Positions 31,961 to 43,400 of a stretch of 64,000 nucleotides of DNA are shown one piece after another (positions within the stretch are counted from its first letter, which is position 1; the number at the start of each line of letters is the position of its first letter). The DNA comes from Lasiodiplodia sp. COLG20 (lineage: Eukaryota > Ascomycota > Dothideomycetes > Botryosphaeriales > Botryosphaeriaceae), in the NCBI GenBank assembly GCA_009801085.1, contig VNWV01000001.1:1798001-1862000 (forward strand), written 5' to 3'. Made by a program: the position numbers and the translations under genes. The notes under the pieces were generated by a model, which saw only the letters and a program-made list of their open reading frames with translations, did not search any database and was not told the DNA's origin.

Positions 31961-32851
31961 GATGGCTGGATTATGGTGGTTAATGGTCAGTCCTCGAATA
32001 CTCTATGACAGCCACTCAGGCGACTATATATCATCCAGACCGCTTGCACTCCCGACGATTATTAATAGAGTAGTGGGGCTAGATATCTTTCGAGAGTAGT
32101 AGAACTCGGAGCGCGGTAACTACGCTACCCGAACGGATATAAACTAGGTTTACACCCGTTGCCGTATTTCATAACTTCGGCATTAGCACCGACACCCCTG
32201 ACTGGTGTTGACAGCTCGTGTAGAAGAGATCGTTGGAAAGGTTGTGGCGCGGGGGAAACGTATAATCTCCTCTTGCAGCCGATGGCTAGCGTGTATTTGT
32301 TTTTTGCTCATGTCATGGGTAGTTGAAGCTATCGTCCGGACGGGAATGTCGAATTAAAAATTTTACATATACGTCCGGACAATAGCTTCAACTACCCATA
32401 TGTTGTTTTTTTTTTAAGAAGAAAAAATGAGGCATAGCTACCATCGAGGGTCCCGCTACTCTTCGCGTTAGCCATCGGCTGGGAGAAGGAGCTGTAAGAT
32501 GTTGTTGTTGTCTCAAGCTTTTCTGAAGTGGTGTATCGGTAAGCGAAGATGCGGGGCTAGCTATGCACATACGTCATAAGACCTTCATGGCTTGCTTCTG
32601 CCAAAGGCGTGGCTACGTTATGTATTACGTCATATGTATAAGCTTGCGTATAATCACACAGTCATTAGGCAATCCCTTGATGCTCCGGCCCCCTACAGTG
32701 CGGTATGTGGCTGCTGGAGGGATTGGTACACCATTAGAATATTGTTGCATGTAACCTCAGCCAATGTACTAAGCAATACAAAAAAGAAGAAGAATAAGGA
32801 GAAAAACCAGTGAAGGATGTCGCTGCAAGCGAGGAACCCTTGGTTATAGCC
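31961..32851. other. Intergenic region containing a MITE
   Basis: It lies between the oxidoreductase start and the stop codon of the DnaJ-C gene. It contains MITE copy 2 at 32263-32494. The sequence on both sides is fairly AT-rich and has no supported frame. Confidence 0.6.
32263..32494 (+). mobile_element. MITE family A, copy 2 (core inverted)
   Basis: A 232-bp element flanked by TA (32261-32262 and 32495-32496). The terminal repeats contain GCAGCCGATGGCTAGCG and its near complement CGTTAGCCATCGGCT. Internal repeats of 23 bp lie at 32319-32341 and 32373-32395 with two mismatches at most. The outer arms match copy 3 in the same orientation and copy 1 in reverse, but the loop at 32342-32372 is inverted relative to both. 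It sits about 300 bp upstream of the oxidoreductase start. Confidence 0.85.
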
Positions 32852-35181
32852 TCAAGCTACTCCGGGATGATCCGCTCCTTGAATCTCAACTTCGACGATG
32901 AGATCGCCTCTCGTGAATGGATCACTCGATCTCGGCAGACCGAAATCATGGAAGATCTTCTTCCATCCGTCTGGTGTGTTCTTCGGGCCCTTTACCTTAA
33001 AGACCCTACCGCATATGGTTCTGACTTCCTTGCGCCACCCAACAATAGACTCGGCAAGAGAGATTGCAATCGTGGTACGCAAGTCCGAGCCATCGCGTTG
33101 GAATAGGTGATGGGTTTTCTGAATGTTGACTGAGTCAGTAACGCATTTGAACAAACCATCTAGGTCTGTGAACAATGATGGATCACTCACATCTTGAACA
33201 ATGAACCATATATCTTGAGGCACACCGTCAGGTCCTTGGTTACCCACACCAAAGAACTTGATTTTACTCCCGGCCTTAAGACCTTTTTTTATAGGAACGC
33301 TGAGGTCCTTCATTTCCATCCTGGTGGTACCGGTCCGCCGGTCAAATATTTGTCTCTCGATGCCGACTCTGCGTTGCGTACCATTGAACACTTCCTCCAG
33401 CGACACTTCAATTGGGTGTCGAACAATATCTGCTCGTCTCGGAGTCACCGGAGGGGAACCCGATGTTGAGATTGGCGGCGGATGTGGTTGTGAAGGGGTC
33501 GGTGTTCGTTCGCCGGAAAGTGGTGACATCTCCCTTGGGCTGGCTGAAATATCCTCGTCCCACCTTGAGGGGCGGCTTCCTCCGGTACCGATCCCAAGGC
33601 CGCTTTCTACTGGCTTCTGCCTCGAGTAAGGATCGAGTGAGGCATCCCCTCTTGAAAAGCCGCTGAAGCCCCCAAAGACAGAATTCCTTCGATCTGGAGA
33701 CGCCATGCTAGCATTTTCGCTTATCGAGTCTCTGCCACTTCCTCCATTTGCCACGTATGATTCACGGCGGAATGCGTTCTGAAGAGGCGGCGTAGGCGGA
33801 ACTGAGCTGCGGCGTTGCACCGTGCCAGCGCTGTATAACGCACCGCTCGGCATGGCAAAGTAGGTTACCTTCTTGAAGCTACCCTGAGGAATTCGCCAAC
33901 ATTCGGCCAGAATATCCTCTTCCGCCTCTTTGGTAAAGCCAGAACAGAATTCACGGCTGATTTCCTGAAGTAAGCAGATGCGGGATATGAGGGGGTTTGC
34001 GAGATACTCACAATTTCTGAATCTGCTCTCGTCTTTTCTGCTCCGCTTCCCAGGTCCGCTTTTGCTCTTCGAGAATCTCGGCTTCCTCCTTCAGTTTTCG
34101 AATCTCTTCTTGGATAGTGCTCTTTTGTTCCTGCATCAGTATCATCTCCGTGTCAACTCTCCGAGGCTTTCTCTTGGGATCGGCCAGAGGATCATATTCT
34201 GTTGCGCCATCTGGATTCTGGTTGTCTGTGTTCCCTGGAGAGTCTATGGATGTCGAAAGTGCATCCGCGTCCACCCCAGTGACCGAGCTACGAGGGGACG
34301 TAGGGATGGTGGCCGGCGAGTAGAAGACATCATCTTCACCTTCCACGTAGTCCTCCACTGTAGGTTGAAGGTAGCGAGTCTTTCTTGAGCGCGGTGTTTC
34401 ATCGTCGTGGGTGGCATCGTCAGGGGGATCTGGAGACCCTGCCGCGGGAGAGTCTGGGAGTTCGATGACCCCGTAATCATCAGAGTGAGCATCACTATCA
34501 TCGAACTCTAGCATATCCCGCCCCGCAAGGACGGGATTTTGCAGTTCATCAGCGAGAGCGTCCCAGTCGACAACTCTGGTCAGAATGAACGGCGGCCTTC
34601 GCTTAGAAAGGATATCGTCCACCAATGTGTAAAGCTGGGCCTTCATGGTCTCCAACGCTGTCGTGGTTGCCTGGTCCTGAAAGTCCTGGAAGGAGTTCCT
34701 GCGATCTCGTATCTTCTTCTGCAGTTCTGACACTTCCCCATCCAAAGATTTGATCGAAGTACACTTCTGTGACGGGAGAGCATTGATGAAGTCCTCGATT
34801 TCACGGAGGTCTTCCACACACTCTTCGAGCAGCTCGCGAAGTTCGACTTCGGTATGATGGTCGCAACGTTTGAAGAAGGTCTTCGGATTGGTAAGCTCTT
34901 CCTCGAGGTCTTGGAGGTCGCAGTACAGGCCGCGGACTACACGAGGTGGTTTAGTACAACTTTGGGCCACTAACGTAACAAGCTATAGGATTTGATTAAC
35001 TTACCGTCGGTCCGTATATCATTGAAGCGGGGCCCCGCACTACCGCCTATCAACGTGTGGTTAGCTGATGGCTATCTTTAGACATTGGTGGAGACTCACA
35101 AGCCTGCGATTGCTTCCAAGACAAATCACGAACGCCCTTCAGATGGTCAACGACCTTACTGGAACCGTGGAACGCCGCCAT
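32852..35181 (-). CDS. Coiled-coil protein with DnaJ C-terminal domain, no J domain
   Basis: Five exons (35100-35181, 35005-35046, 34012-34936, 33191-33956, 32852-33118) give 693 residues. The N-terminal part is helical and acidic (GLYCDLQDLEEEL, ELRELLEECVEDLREIEDFI). A coiled coil follows (IQEEIRKLKEEAEILEEQKRTWEAEQ), then a Ser/Pro-rich linker. The last third matches the substrate-binding C-terminal domain of type II Hsp40s: VSLEEVFNGTQRRVGIERQI, KKGLKAGSKIKFFGVGNQG, then FQRDGSDLRTTIAISLAES and RGDLIVEVEIQ. Neither a J domain with HPD nor a zinc-finger region is present. The last intron (33119-33190) is 72 bp and in frame; removing it restores FIVQDKTHHLFQRDGSDL as in Sis1-like proteins. 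The join of exons 3 and 4 (intron 33957-34011) is the weakest; two genes or a frameshift are alternatives. It could act as a client-binding factor that does not itself stimulate Hsp70. Confidence 0.65.
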
Positions 35182-36322
35182 CGAGCGACGGCACGCATAA
35201 ACGAGAAAGGATCAGGCTGAAGTGAGGCTACCACTGGGAGGGGCCAAGGCAGGTTTTTGGGTTTTTAAAAAAAAACGCCCAGCCTTGCGAGGCTGATACC
35301 GGCTACGGACGGGCTGCCGGCTTTATGCTGATTCGCATGTGGATATGCACCATGTTGCATCCATTTCTGCCTGGCGCAAGGCTGAAAGGCCAGGCGTTTG
35401 TTGCTGGTCTTTCGTCCGTGAAAAATAAGCGCGGTAGTCGCCCGGTTGTCCGATCAGCCCCAATTGGCCCCCAGATGCGCGTAGCAGGAGGCGCGCGCTG
35501 CTTTGCGGCACAGGTGATTGTTGCTACCGCGGCGCTTCCCAGTGTTTCGCCATCCGATGGAACAGCCAGGATTGCACAATATGTTGTTTGTATGTCTCAC
35601 AAGCACTTCAAACGAGCGCGGCGCGGCTAAGTGCATGCATGCATCCAAAATCTGGTGGATACCGGGCGGGCTGAAGCAGGTGGTTGTGTCCCATCCGAGC
35701 CTGCTCACCTTGCTCGTCTTGCACTATTGCCAAGCTTATCCCATGCACGTCAGATTTGCAAAGACATATAGCTCCAAGAGTATTCTGAGGCTGACAATTA
35801 GGCACGCTGCTGGTCTGACTAATCATGTTTCTCACATGGAAAACATGGCAAAAGCGAGGACTGCATTTGAAAACTTGCATGCACATTGGAAAGTGGCTTG
35901 ATGTTGCAGTGGGACAAACTCGCAGAGCTGAGAGTTGTTGTCTTGGGTTAGCGATCCAGGCGTTCTCAGCACTTGGCACCTGAGCTGCATAGCTTCATTG
36001 TGGGCTTCCAGAAGATGATTGCTGTAATTGGTGGCAGAAGGACCAAGTGAAAGAGTTGTGACCACCTGAAACACCATGATTGACAACAAAAGGTATCGTA
36101 TAAATGCCGCGAGAGTCGGAGTGCAAGCGGAAAACCTTTGGGAGATTTCTTTTTTATTCGTGCAACCAGTCCGATCGTTACCTCCCATTGAGCGACGAAC
36201 CGATGTTAGGCACAATGTTCTTGCGCCAAAAAGCCGTAGAAGCCCATCCCGGTTTTGAATACGCATCCGCTGACTCCGACCGCTAATGTGTAGTTCCCCC
36301 CTCAACCCTTCAGGCTGCCCAT
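35182..36322. other. Intergenic region, no supported gene
   Basis: It lies between the promoter side of the DnaJ-C gene and the stop codon of eL34. An A9 run lies near 35265-35275 and a short TGCATGCATGCATCC tract near 35632. Frames on both strands have no recognisable content. Confidence 0.6.
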
Positions 36323-37038
36323 TTAACGCTTCTTCTGCTGGGACTCCTTGAGGACCTTCTTGACGATCTTCTGCTCCTCGATCAGGAAGGCACGGACGAC
36401 GCGGTCCTTGACGCAGTTGGCGCACCGCGAGCCACCGTAGGCACGCTGGACGGTCTTCTTGGGGCGAGACACGGTAGCGTACTCGTGGGGGCGGAGAGCA
36501 GGGACCTGTTGGGACAATTAGTATCCACATCGAACAGACTTGTTCCAAGCACCGGGGCCGGGCGATTCTGTGCGCTGAGGCGGGAGATGTCATTTCCGGT
36601 CGCCTTGAAAAGCATGTCCGTGGCCATCCCATCGCAAATAACCGCCATCATCCGTCTTTGCATCGAATCGCCCGGAATTCCCGTGTGCAGGTAGGGATGG
36701 GCGCTCGACTTACACCCGCGAGCTTGGAGCCGCAGTCACCGCACTTGGGAGCAGTGCCCTTCTTCTTGAGGTGAAGGTAGCGGAGCTGACCGCCGGGGGT
36801 CTTGACAACGCGGACCTTGTTGGACCGGGTGTTGTAGCTGCATCAATTCGGTCAGTCGCGGTCGTTCGAACGGTGGTGGTAGGGCGAAGCGAGGAATTTT
36901 CGGTCGTGATGGATGCGCAGAGGACTTACGGGGTGCGGCGGCGCTGCAAGCAGAAAAATTGTCAGCATCACATCTAGGCGAAAAGGAAAGTCAAGTGGGA
37001 AGGGGTGCACATACGTAGGTCAACCTGTTGGACGGCAT
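36323..37038 (-). CDS. rpl34: 60S ribosomal protein eL34
   Basis: Four exons (37015-37038, 36930-36943, 36714-36837, 36323-36505) give 114 residues, the normal size for eL34, a structural protein of the cytosolic large ribosomal subunit. The start is the 24-nt exon MPSNRLTY, joined through a 14-nt exon RRRTP to [18 protein letters not shown]. The zinc-ribbon-like pairs are CGDC and CANC ([11 protein letters not shown] and [17 protein letters not shown]). The C-terminus is basic ([12 protein letters not shown]). All splice sites are GT-AG with correct phases. Very short 5' exons are usual in fungal ribosomal protein genes. It is divergent from PRP8, with about 455 bp between the start codons. 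Confidence 0.95.
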
Positions 37039-37493
37039 CTTGTCGGTATTGCGGGCTGTGATGCGCGGGGGTGTCGTTAGTCGTCGTTGTCGCTGTGCCG
37101 ACTTGCGCGGTGGTTTTCCAAAACGCCAGGACGCTGCGTGCGAGCCTCGCCTAGTTTTTCCGACGCCGGTGCCAAGACTTTACGTGGGCCGTGCACGCAT
37201 CATCGGCGGAAAATCTCCAAGTTGCAGCGCAGCTACACGCCCACGCCATCCCAGACGCGTCGCCGCATCTCAATTCAAACCCCATCACCGGTGTGTGAGG
37301 GTCGCGCGCAACCCCAACACACGTGCATCGCCCTCCCCAGGCCCAATCACGCGCTATTTGAGGACCGCGTCTGTGGCGTCGACGACCGCCTCGGGCGACC
37401 GAGCTTGGGGTGCCTACTACCCACCTCCACATCCGTCGTCGAACTCCGCATCACCACTTTTACACCCTGCGCGCATCGGATTCCACAATCGCC
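37039..37493. promoter_or_regulatory. Divergent promoter of eL34 and PRP8
   Basis: 455 bp between two start codons pointing away from each other, so both core promoters and 5' untranslated regions must lie here. No specific factor site was assigned. The PRP8 frame is open back to 37410 but only from a CTG-type codon, without similarity to Prp8 proteins. Confidence 0.6.
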
Positions 37494-40400
37494 ATGTCGA
37501 TTCCTCCGCCACCGCCGCCGGGCTGGTCAGCTCCTCCCCCGCCTGGCGCGCCCCCCGGCATGTCCGCGCCGCCACCCCCAGGTTATCGCCCGCCTGCCGA
37601 CCCGCAAGTGGCGAAGTTCGCACAGAAGAAGAAGGAATGGCTTCGGATGCAGAGGCAAAGATTTGGGGAGAAGCGGAAGGGTGGCTTCGTGGAGACGCAG
37701 AAGGCAGATATGCCACCGGAGCACTTGCGCAAGATCGTTAAGGACATCGGCGATGTCTCCCAGAAGAAGTTCAGCAGTGACAAGCGGAGTTACTTGGGTG
37801 CCCTCAAGTTCATGCCGCACGCCGTGCTGAAGCTGCTAGAGAACATGCCCATGCCGTGGGAAAGCACACGCGAGGTGAAGGTGCTCTACCACGTCAACGG
37901 CTGCCTGACCCTGGTCAACGAGATTCCGCGTGTCATCGAGCCCGTGTTCCACGCGCAGTGGGCAACGATGTGGGTGAGCATGCGTCGGGAGAAGAGCGAT
38001 CGGAGACATTTCAAGAGAATGAGGTTCCCGCCCTTTGATGATGAGGAGCCCCCGCTGTCATGGTCCGAGAACATCGAGGATGTCGAGCCCCTGGAGCCCA
38101 TCCAGATGGAACTTGATGAGAGTGAGGATGCCCCGGTTTACGAATGGTTTTACGATCACAGGCCACTCTTGGATACCCCGCATGTGAACGGACCGAGCTA
38201 TAAAACATGGAACTTGAGTCTTCCTCAGATGGCCACCCTTTATCGTCTCAGCCATCAGCTATTGAGCGATGTCGTCGACAAGAACTACTTCTACTTGTTC
38301 GACCAGAACAGTTTCCTGACCGCCAAAGCCCTGAATGTGGCGATTCCCGGCGGTCCTAGGTTCGAGCCGCTCTACAAGGACATTGACCCCAATGATGAGG
38401 ACTTTGGGGAGTTCAACGCCATTGATCGCATCATTTTCCGCGCCCCCATCCGCACCGAATACCGCGTCGCCTTCCCTTTCCTTTATAACTCTCTACCAAG
38501 GAGCGTGAAAGTTTCTTGGTATTCCTACCCTCAGGCCGTTTACGTCCGCGCCGAGGATCCTAGTCTACCTGCCTTCTACTTCGATCCTGTAATTAACCCC
38601 ATTTCTTCCCGCGCCGTGGCACCCAAGAACATCGATGTTCCTCATGAGGACGAAATCTTCGGAGACGACGATGAGGACGATTTTGAGCTCCCTGGCGAGG
38701 TCGAGCCGTTTTTGGGCGACCAGGAGCTGTACACAGAAGACACCGCATCTGCAATTGCACTGTGGTGGGCGCCTTTCCCCTTCGACCGTCGGTCTGGACG
38801 TATGGTTCGCGCTCAAGATGTGCCTCTGGTAAAGCAGTGGTATCTTGAACATGTTCCACAAGGGCAGCCGGTCAAGGTTCGCGTTTCTTACCAGAAGCTG
38901 CTCAAGACATACGTCTTGAACGAGCTTCACAAGAAGCCGCCGAAGGCTTTGAACAGTCAGAATCTCATGAAATCACTAAAGACGACCAAGTTCTTCCAGC
39001 AGACCACCATTGACTGGGTTGAAGCTGGTCTTCAGGTCTGCAGGCAAGGTTTCAACATGCTGAACCTTCTCATTCATCGCAAGAACCTCACTTATCTCCA
39101 TCTCGACTACAACTTCAACCTCAAGCCCATCAAGACTCTGACAACCAAGGAGCGCAAGAAGTCTCGCTTCGGAAACGCGTTCCATCTGATGCGTGAAATT
39201 CTCCGCTTAACCAAACTCATCGTCGATGCTCAGGTGCAATATCGTCTCGGAAACATCGATGCTTTTCAACTGGCTGATGGTATCTTGTACGCGTTCAACC
39301 ATGTCGGTCAGTTGACTGGTATGTACAGATACAAGTACAAGCTTATGCACCAGATCCGTACCTGCAAGGATCTCAAACACTTGATCTACTACAGGTTCAA
39401 CTCCGGCCCGGTTGGCAAGGGTCCTGGTTGCGGTTTCTGGGCCCCTGCATGGCGCGTCTGGCTTTTCTTCATGAGGGGTATCATCCCTCTTCTCGAGCGC
39501 TGGCTTGGTAACTTGTTGTCTCGTCAATTCGAAGGTCGCCACAGCAAGGGTGTTGCAAAGACTGTCACGAAGCAGCGTGTCGAATCCCACTTCGATCTGG
39601 AGCTGCGCGCCTCGGTCATGGCTGATCTCATGGACATGATGCCCGAAGGTATCAAGCAGAACAAGGTCAACACCGTCTTGCAGCACTTATCTGAAGCCTG
39701 GAGATGCTGGAAGAGTAACATCCCCTGGAAGGTGCCTGGTCTGCCCGCTCCTATCGAAAACATCATTCTGCGTTACGTCAAGAGCAAGGCTGACTGGTGG
39801 GTCTCGGTGGCGCACTACAACCGTGAGAGAATCCGGAGAGGTGCTACGGTAGACAAGACTGTTGCAAAGAAGAACTTGGGCCGCCTTACTCGCCTGTGGC
39901 TCAAGGCTGAGCAAGAAAGGCAGCACAACTACATGAAAGACGGTCCTTACGTTTCTTCCGAAGAGGCCGTCGCCATCTACACGACCATGGTCCACTGGCT
40001 CGAGTCAAGGAAGTTCCAGCCTATACCCTTCCCCAGTGTGTCTTACAAGCATGACACGAAGATCCTCATTTTAGCGCTCGAACGTTTGCGTGAGGCATAC
40101 TCCGTCAAGGGTCGTCTGAATCAGAGCCAGAGAGAGGAGTTGGCGCTCATTGAGCAAGCCTATGATTCTCCTGGTACCACGCTCGCAAGAATCAAGCGTT
40201 TCTTGTTGACCCAGCGTGCTTTCAAGGAGGTTGGTATTGATATGAACGACAACTACAGCGACATCAATCCGGTCTACGACATCGAGCCTATTGAGAAGAT
40301 CACCGATGCTTATCTCGACCAATACCTCTGGTACCAGGCTGATCAGCGCCACCTGTTCCCATCATGGATCAAACCCTCTGATTCGGAAGTCCCTCCTTTG

Positions 40401-43400
40401 CTTGTATACAAGTGGGCTCAAGGTATCAACAACCTTGATAAAGTCTGGGAATACCAGGAGGGCGAATGCAATGTCATGATTGAGACCAAGCTGTCGAAGG
40501 TGTACGAGAAGATTGATCTTACCCTGCTTAACCGCCTCCTTCGCCTCATCATGGACCACAACTTGGCAGACTACATCACCTCCAAGAACAACGTCCAACT
40601 CAACTACAAGGATATGAATCATACCAATAGCTACGGCATGATTCGGGGTCTCCAATTCTCGGCTTTCGTCTTCCAGTACTACGGCCTCATGCTTGATCTG
40701 CTATTGCTTGGTCTGCAAAGAGCAAGTGAGCTTGCCGGTCCTCCTGGCGCTCCCAACGACTTCCTGCAATTCCGAGACAGGGCCACCGAGAGCAAGCATC
40801 CCATCAGGCTGTACACACGCTACATTGACAAGATCTGGGTGTTCTTCAGGTTCGATGCTGACGAATCGCGTGACCTGATCCAGCGCTTCCTCACGGAACA
40901 ACCGGATCCCAATTTCGAAAACGTCATTGGTTACAAGAACAAGAAGTGCTGGCCTCGAGACTCTCGCATGCGTCTGATGCGTCATGATGTCAATCTCGGT
41001 CGCGCTGTGTTCTGGGATCTGAAGAACCGCCTTCCTCGTTCCGTGACGACCATCGATTGGGATGACACGTTCGCGAGCGTGTACAGCAGGGACAACCCTA
41101 ACCTCCTTTTCTCTATGTGTGGTTTCGAGGTCCGCATTCTGCCGAAGATTCGCAACCAGAACGATGAGTTCCCTGTCAAGGACAGTGTTTGGTCACTGGT
41201 TGACAACACCACCAAGGAAAGAACAGCCCACGCGTTCTTGCAGGTGACCGAGGAGGACATTCAGAAGTTCAACAACCGCATCAGACAGATTCTGATGTCC
41301 TCTGGTTCGACCACTTTCACTAAGATCGCCAACAAGTGGAACACGGCTCTGATTGCTCTCTTCACCTACTACCGTGAAGCTGCTGCGTCGACTGTCAACT
41401 TGCTGGACACGATTGTAAAGTGCGAGACCAAGATCCAGACCCGTGTCAAGATCGGTCTTAACTCCAAGATGCCTTCGCGTTTCCCGCCGGCTGTGTTCTA
41501 CACGCCAAAGGAGTTGGGTGGTCTTGGTATGATCTCTGGATCGCACATTCTCATCCCCGCCAGTGACAAGCGTTGGTCCAAGCAGACGGATACCGGAGTC
41601 ACCCATTACCGCGCTGGTATGTCTCATGATGAGGAGACTCTGATCCCGAACATCTTCCGTTACATCATACCGTGGGAGGCCGAGTTCATTGATTCCCAGC
41701 GTGTGTGGACGGAGTACTCCCAGAAGCGCATGGAGGCCAACCAGCAGAACCGCCGTCTGACGCTCGAGGATCTTGAGGATAGCTGGGACCGTGGTTTGCC
41801 TCGTATCAACACTCTGTTCCAGAAGGACCGTAGCACCCTCAGCTTCGACAAGGGATTCCGCGCTCGTACCGAGTTCAAGATCTACCAGCACATGAAGAGC
41901 AACCCGTTCTGGTGGACGAGCCAGCGCCACGATGGTAAACTGTGGAATCTCAACGCCTACCGTACCGATGTCATTCAGGCCCTTGGTGGTGTTGAAACGA
42001 TCTTGGAGCATACCTTGTTCAAGGCCACTGCTTTCCCATCCTGGGAGGGTCTCTTTTGGGAGAAGGCTAGCGGCTTCGAAGAGAGCATGAAGTTCAAGAA
42101 GCTCACCAACGCTCAACGTTCCGGTCTGAATCAAATTCCTAACCGTCGTTTCACCCTTTGGTGGTCGCCTACCATCAACCGTGCCAACGTCTACGTTGGT
42201 TTCCAGGTCCAGCTTGACTTGACGGGTATTTTCTTGCACGGCAAGATCCCGACCTTGAAGATTTCCCTCATTCAGATCTTCCGTGCCCACTTGTGGCAGA
42301 AGATTCACGAGTCCGTTGTGATGGACTTGTGTCAGGTCTTTGACCAGGAACTCGAGGCGCTTGGCATCGAAACGGTGCAGAAGGAGACGATTCACCCTAG
42401 AAAGTCGTACAAGATGAACAGTTCTTGCGCCGATATCCTTCTTTTTGCCAGCCACAAGTGGAGCGTTTCACCCCCGTCGCTCCTCTACGATACCAAGGAC
42501 ACCATGACCGCCACGACGACGAACAAGTTCTGGATCGACGTGCAGTTGCGCTACGGCGACTACGACTCGCACGACATTGAGCGCTACGTGCGTGCCAAGT
42601 ACCTCGACTACACGACTGACAGCATGTCCATCTACCCGTCCGCCACTGGTCTCATGATCGGTATCGATTTGGCCTACAACCTCTACTCCGCATACGGACA
42701 GTATTTCCCGGGTCTCAAGCAGCTCGTCCAGCAGGCTATGGCGAAGATCATGAAGGCTAACCCCGCTCTATACGTTTTGCGCGAGCGTATCCGTAAGGGT
42801 CTGCAGTTGTATGCTTCTGAGAGCAACCAGGAGTTCCTCAACTCTCAGAATTACTCGGAGCTCTTCAGCAACCAGGTGCAGCTCTTCATCGATGACACCA
42901 ACGTCTACCGTGTTACTATCCACAAGACATTCGAGGGTAACTTGACAACCAAGCCAATCAACGGCGCCATCTTCATTTTCAACCCTCGCACTGGTCAGCT
43001 GTTCCTGAAGATCATTCACACAAGTGTCTGGGCTGGTCAGAAACGTCTCGGACAGCTGGCCAAGTGGAAGACGGCAGAAGAAGTTGCTGCTTTGATCCGT
43101 TCGCTTCCCGTCGAAGAGCAGCCGAAGCAGCTGATCGTCACTCGCAAGGGTCTCCTCGATCCCCTCGAAGTCCATCTGCTCGACTTCCCCAACATCTCTA
43201 TCCGTGCCTCGGAGCTGCAACTTCCTTTCCAGGCCGCGATGAAGGTCGAGAAGCTTGGTGACATGATTCTCAGGGCGACGGAACCGCAGATGGTGCTTTT
43301 CAACTTGTACGACGAGTGGTTGAAGACCATCTCCTCGTACACGGCTTTCTCGCGTCTGATCCTGATTCTGCGCGCCCTGCATGTCAACCAGGATAAGACG

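Noticed and set aside
41193..42455. 420-codon antisense ORF
   Set aside because: It is a shadow of PRP8.
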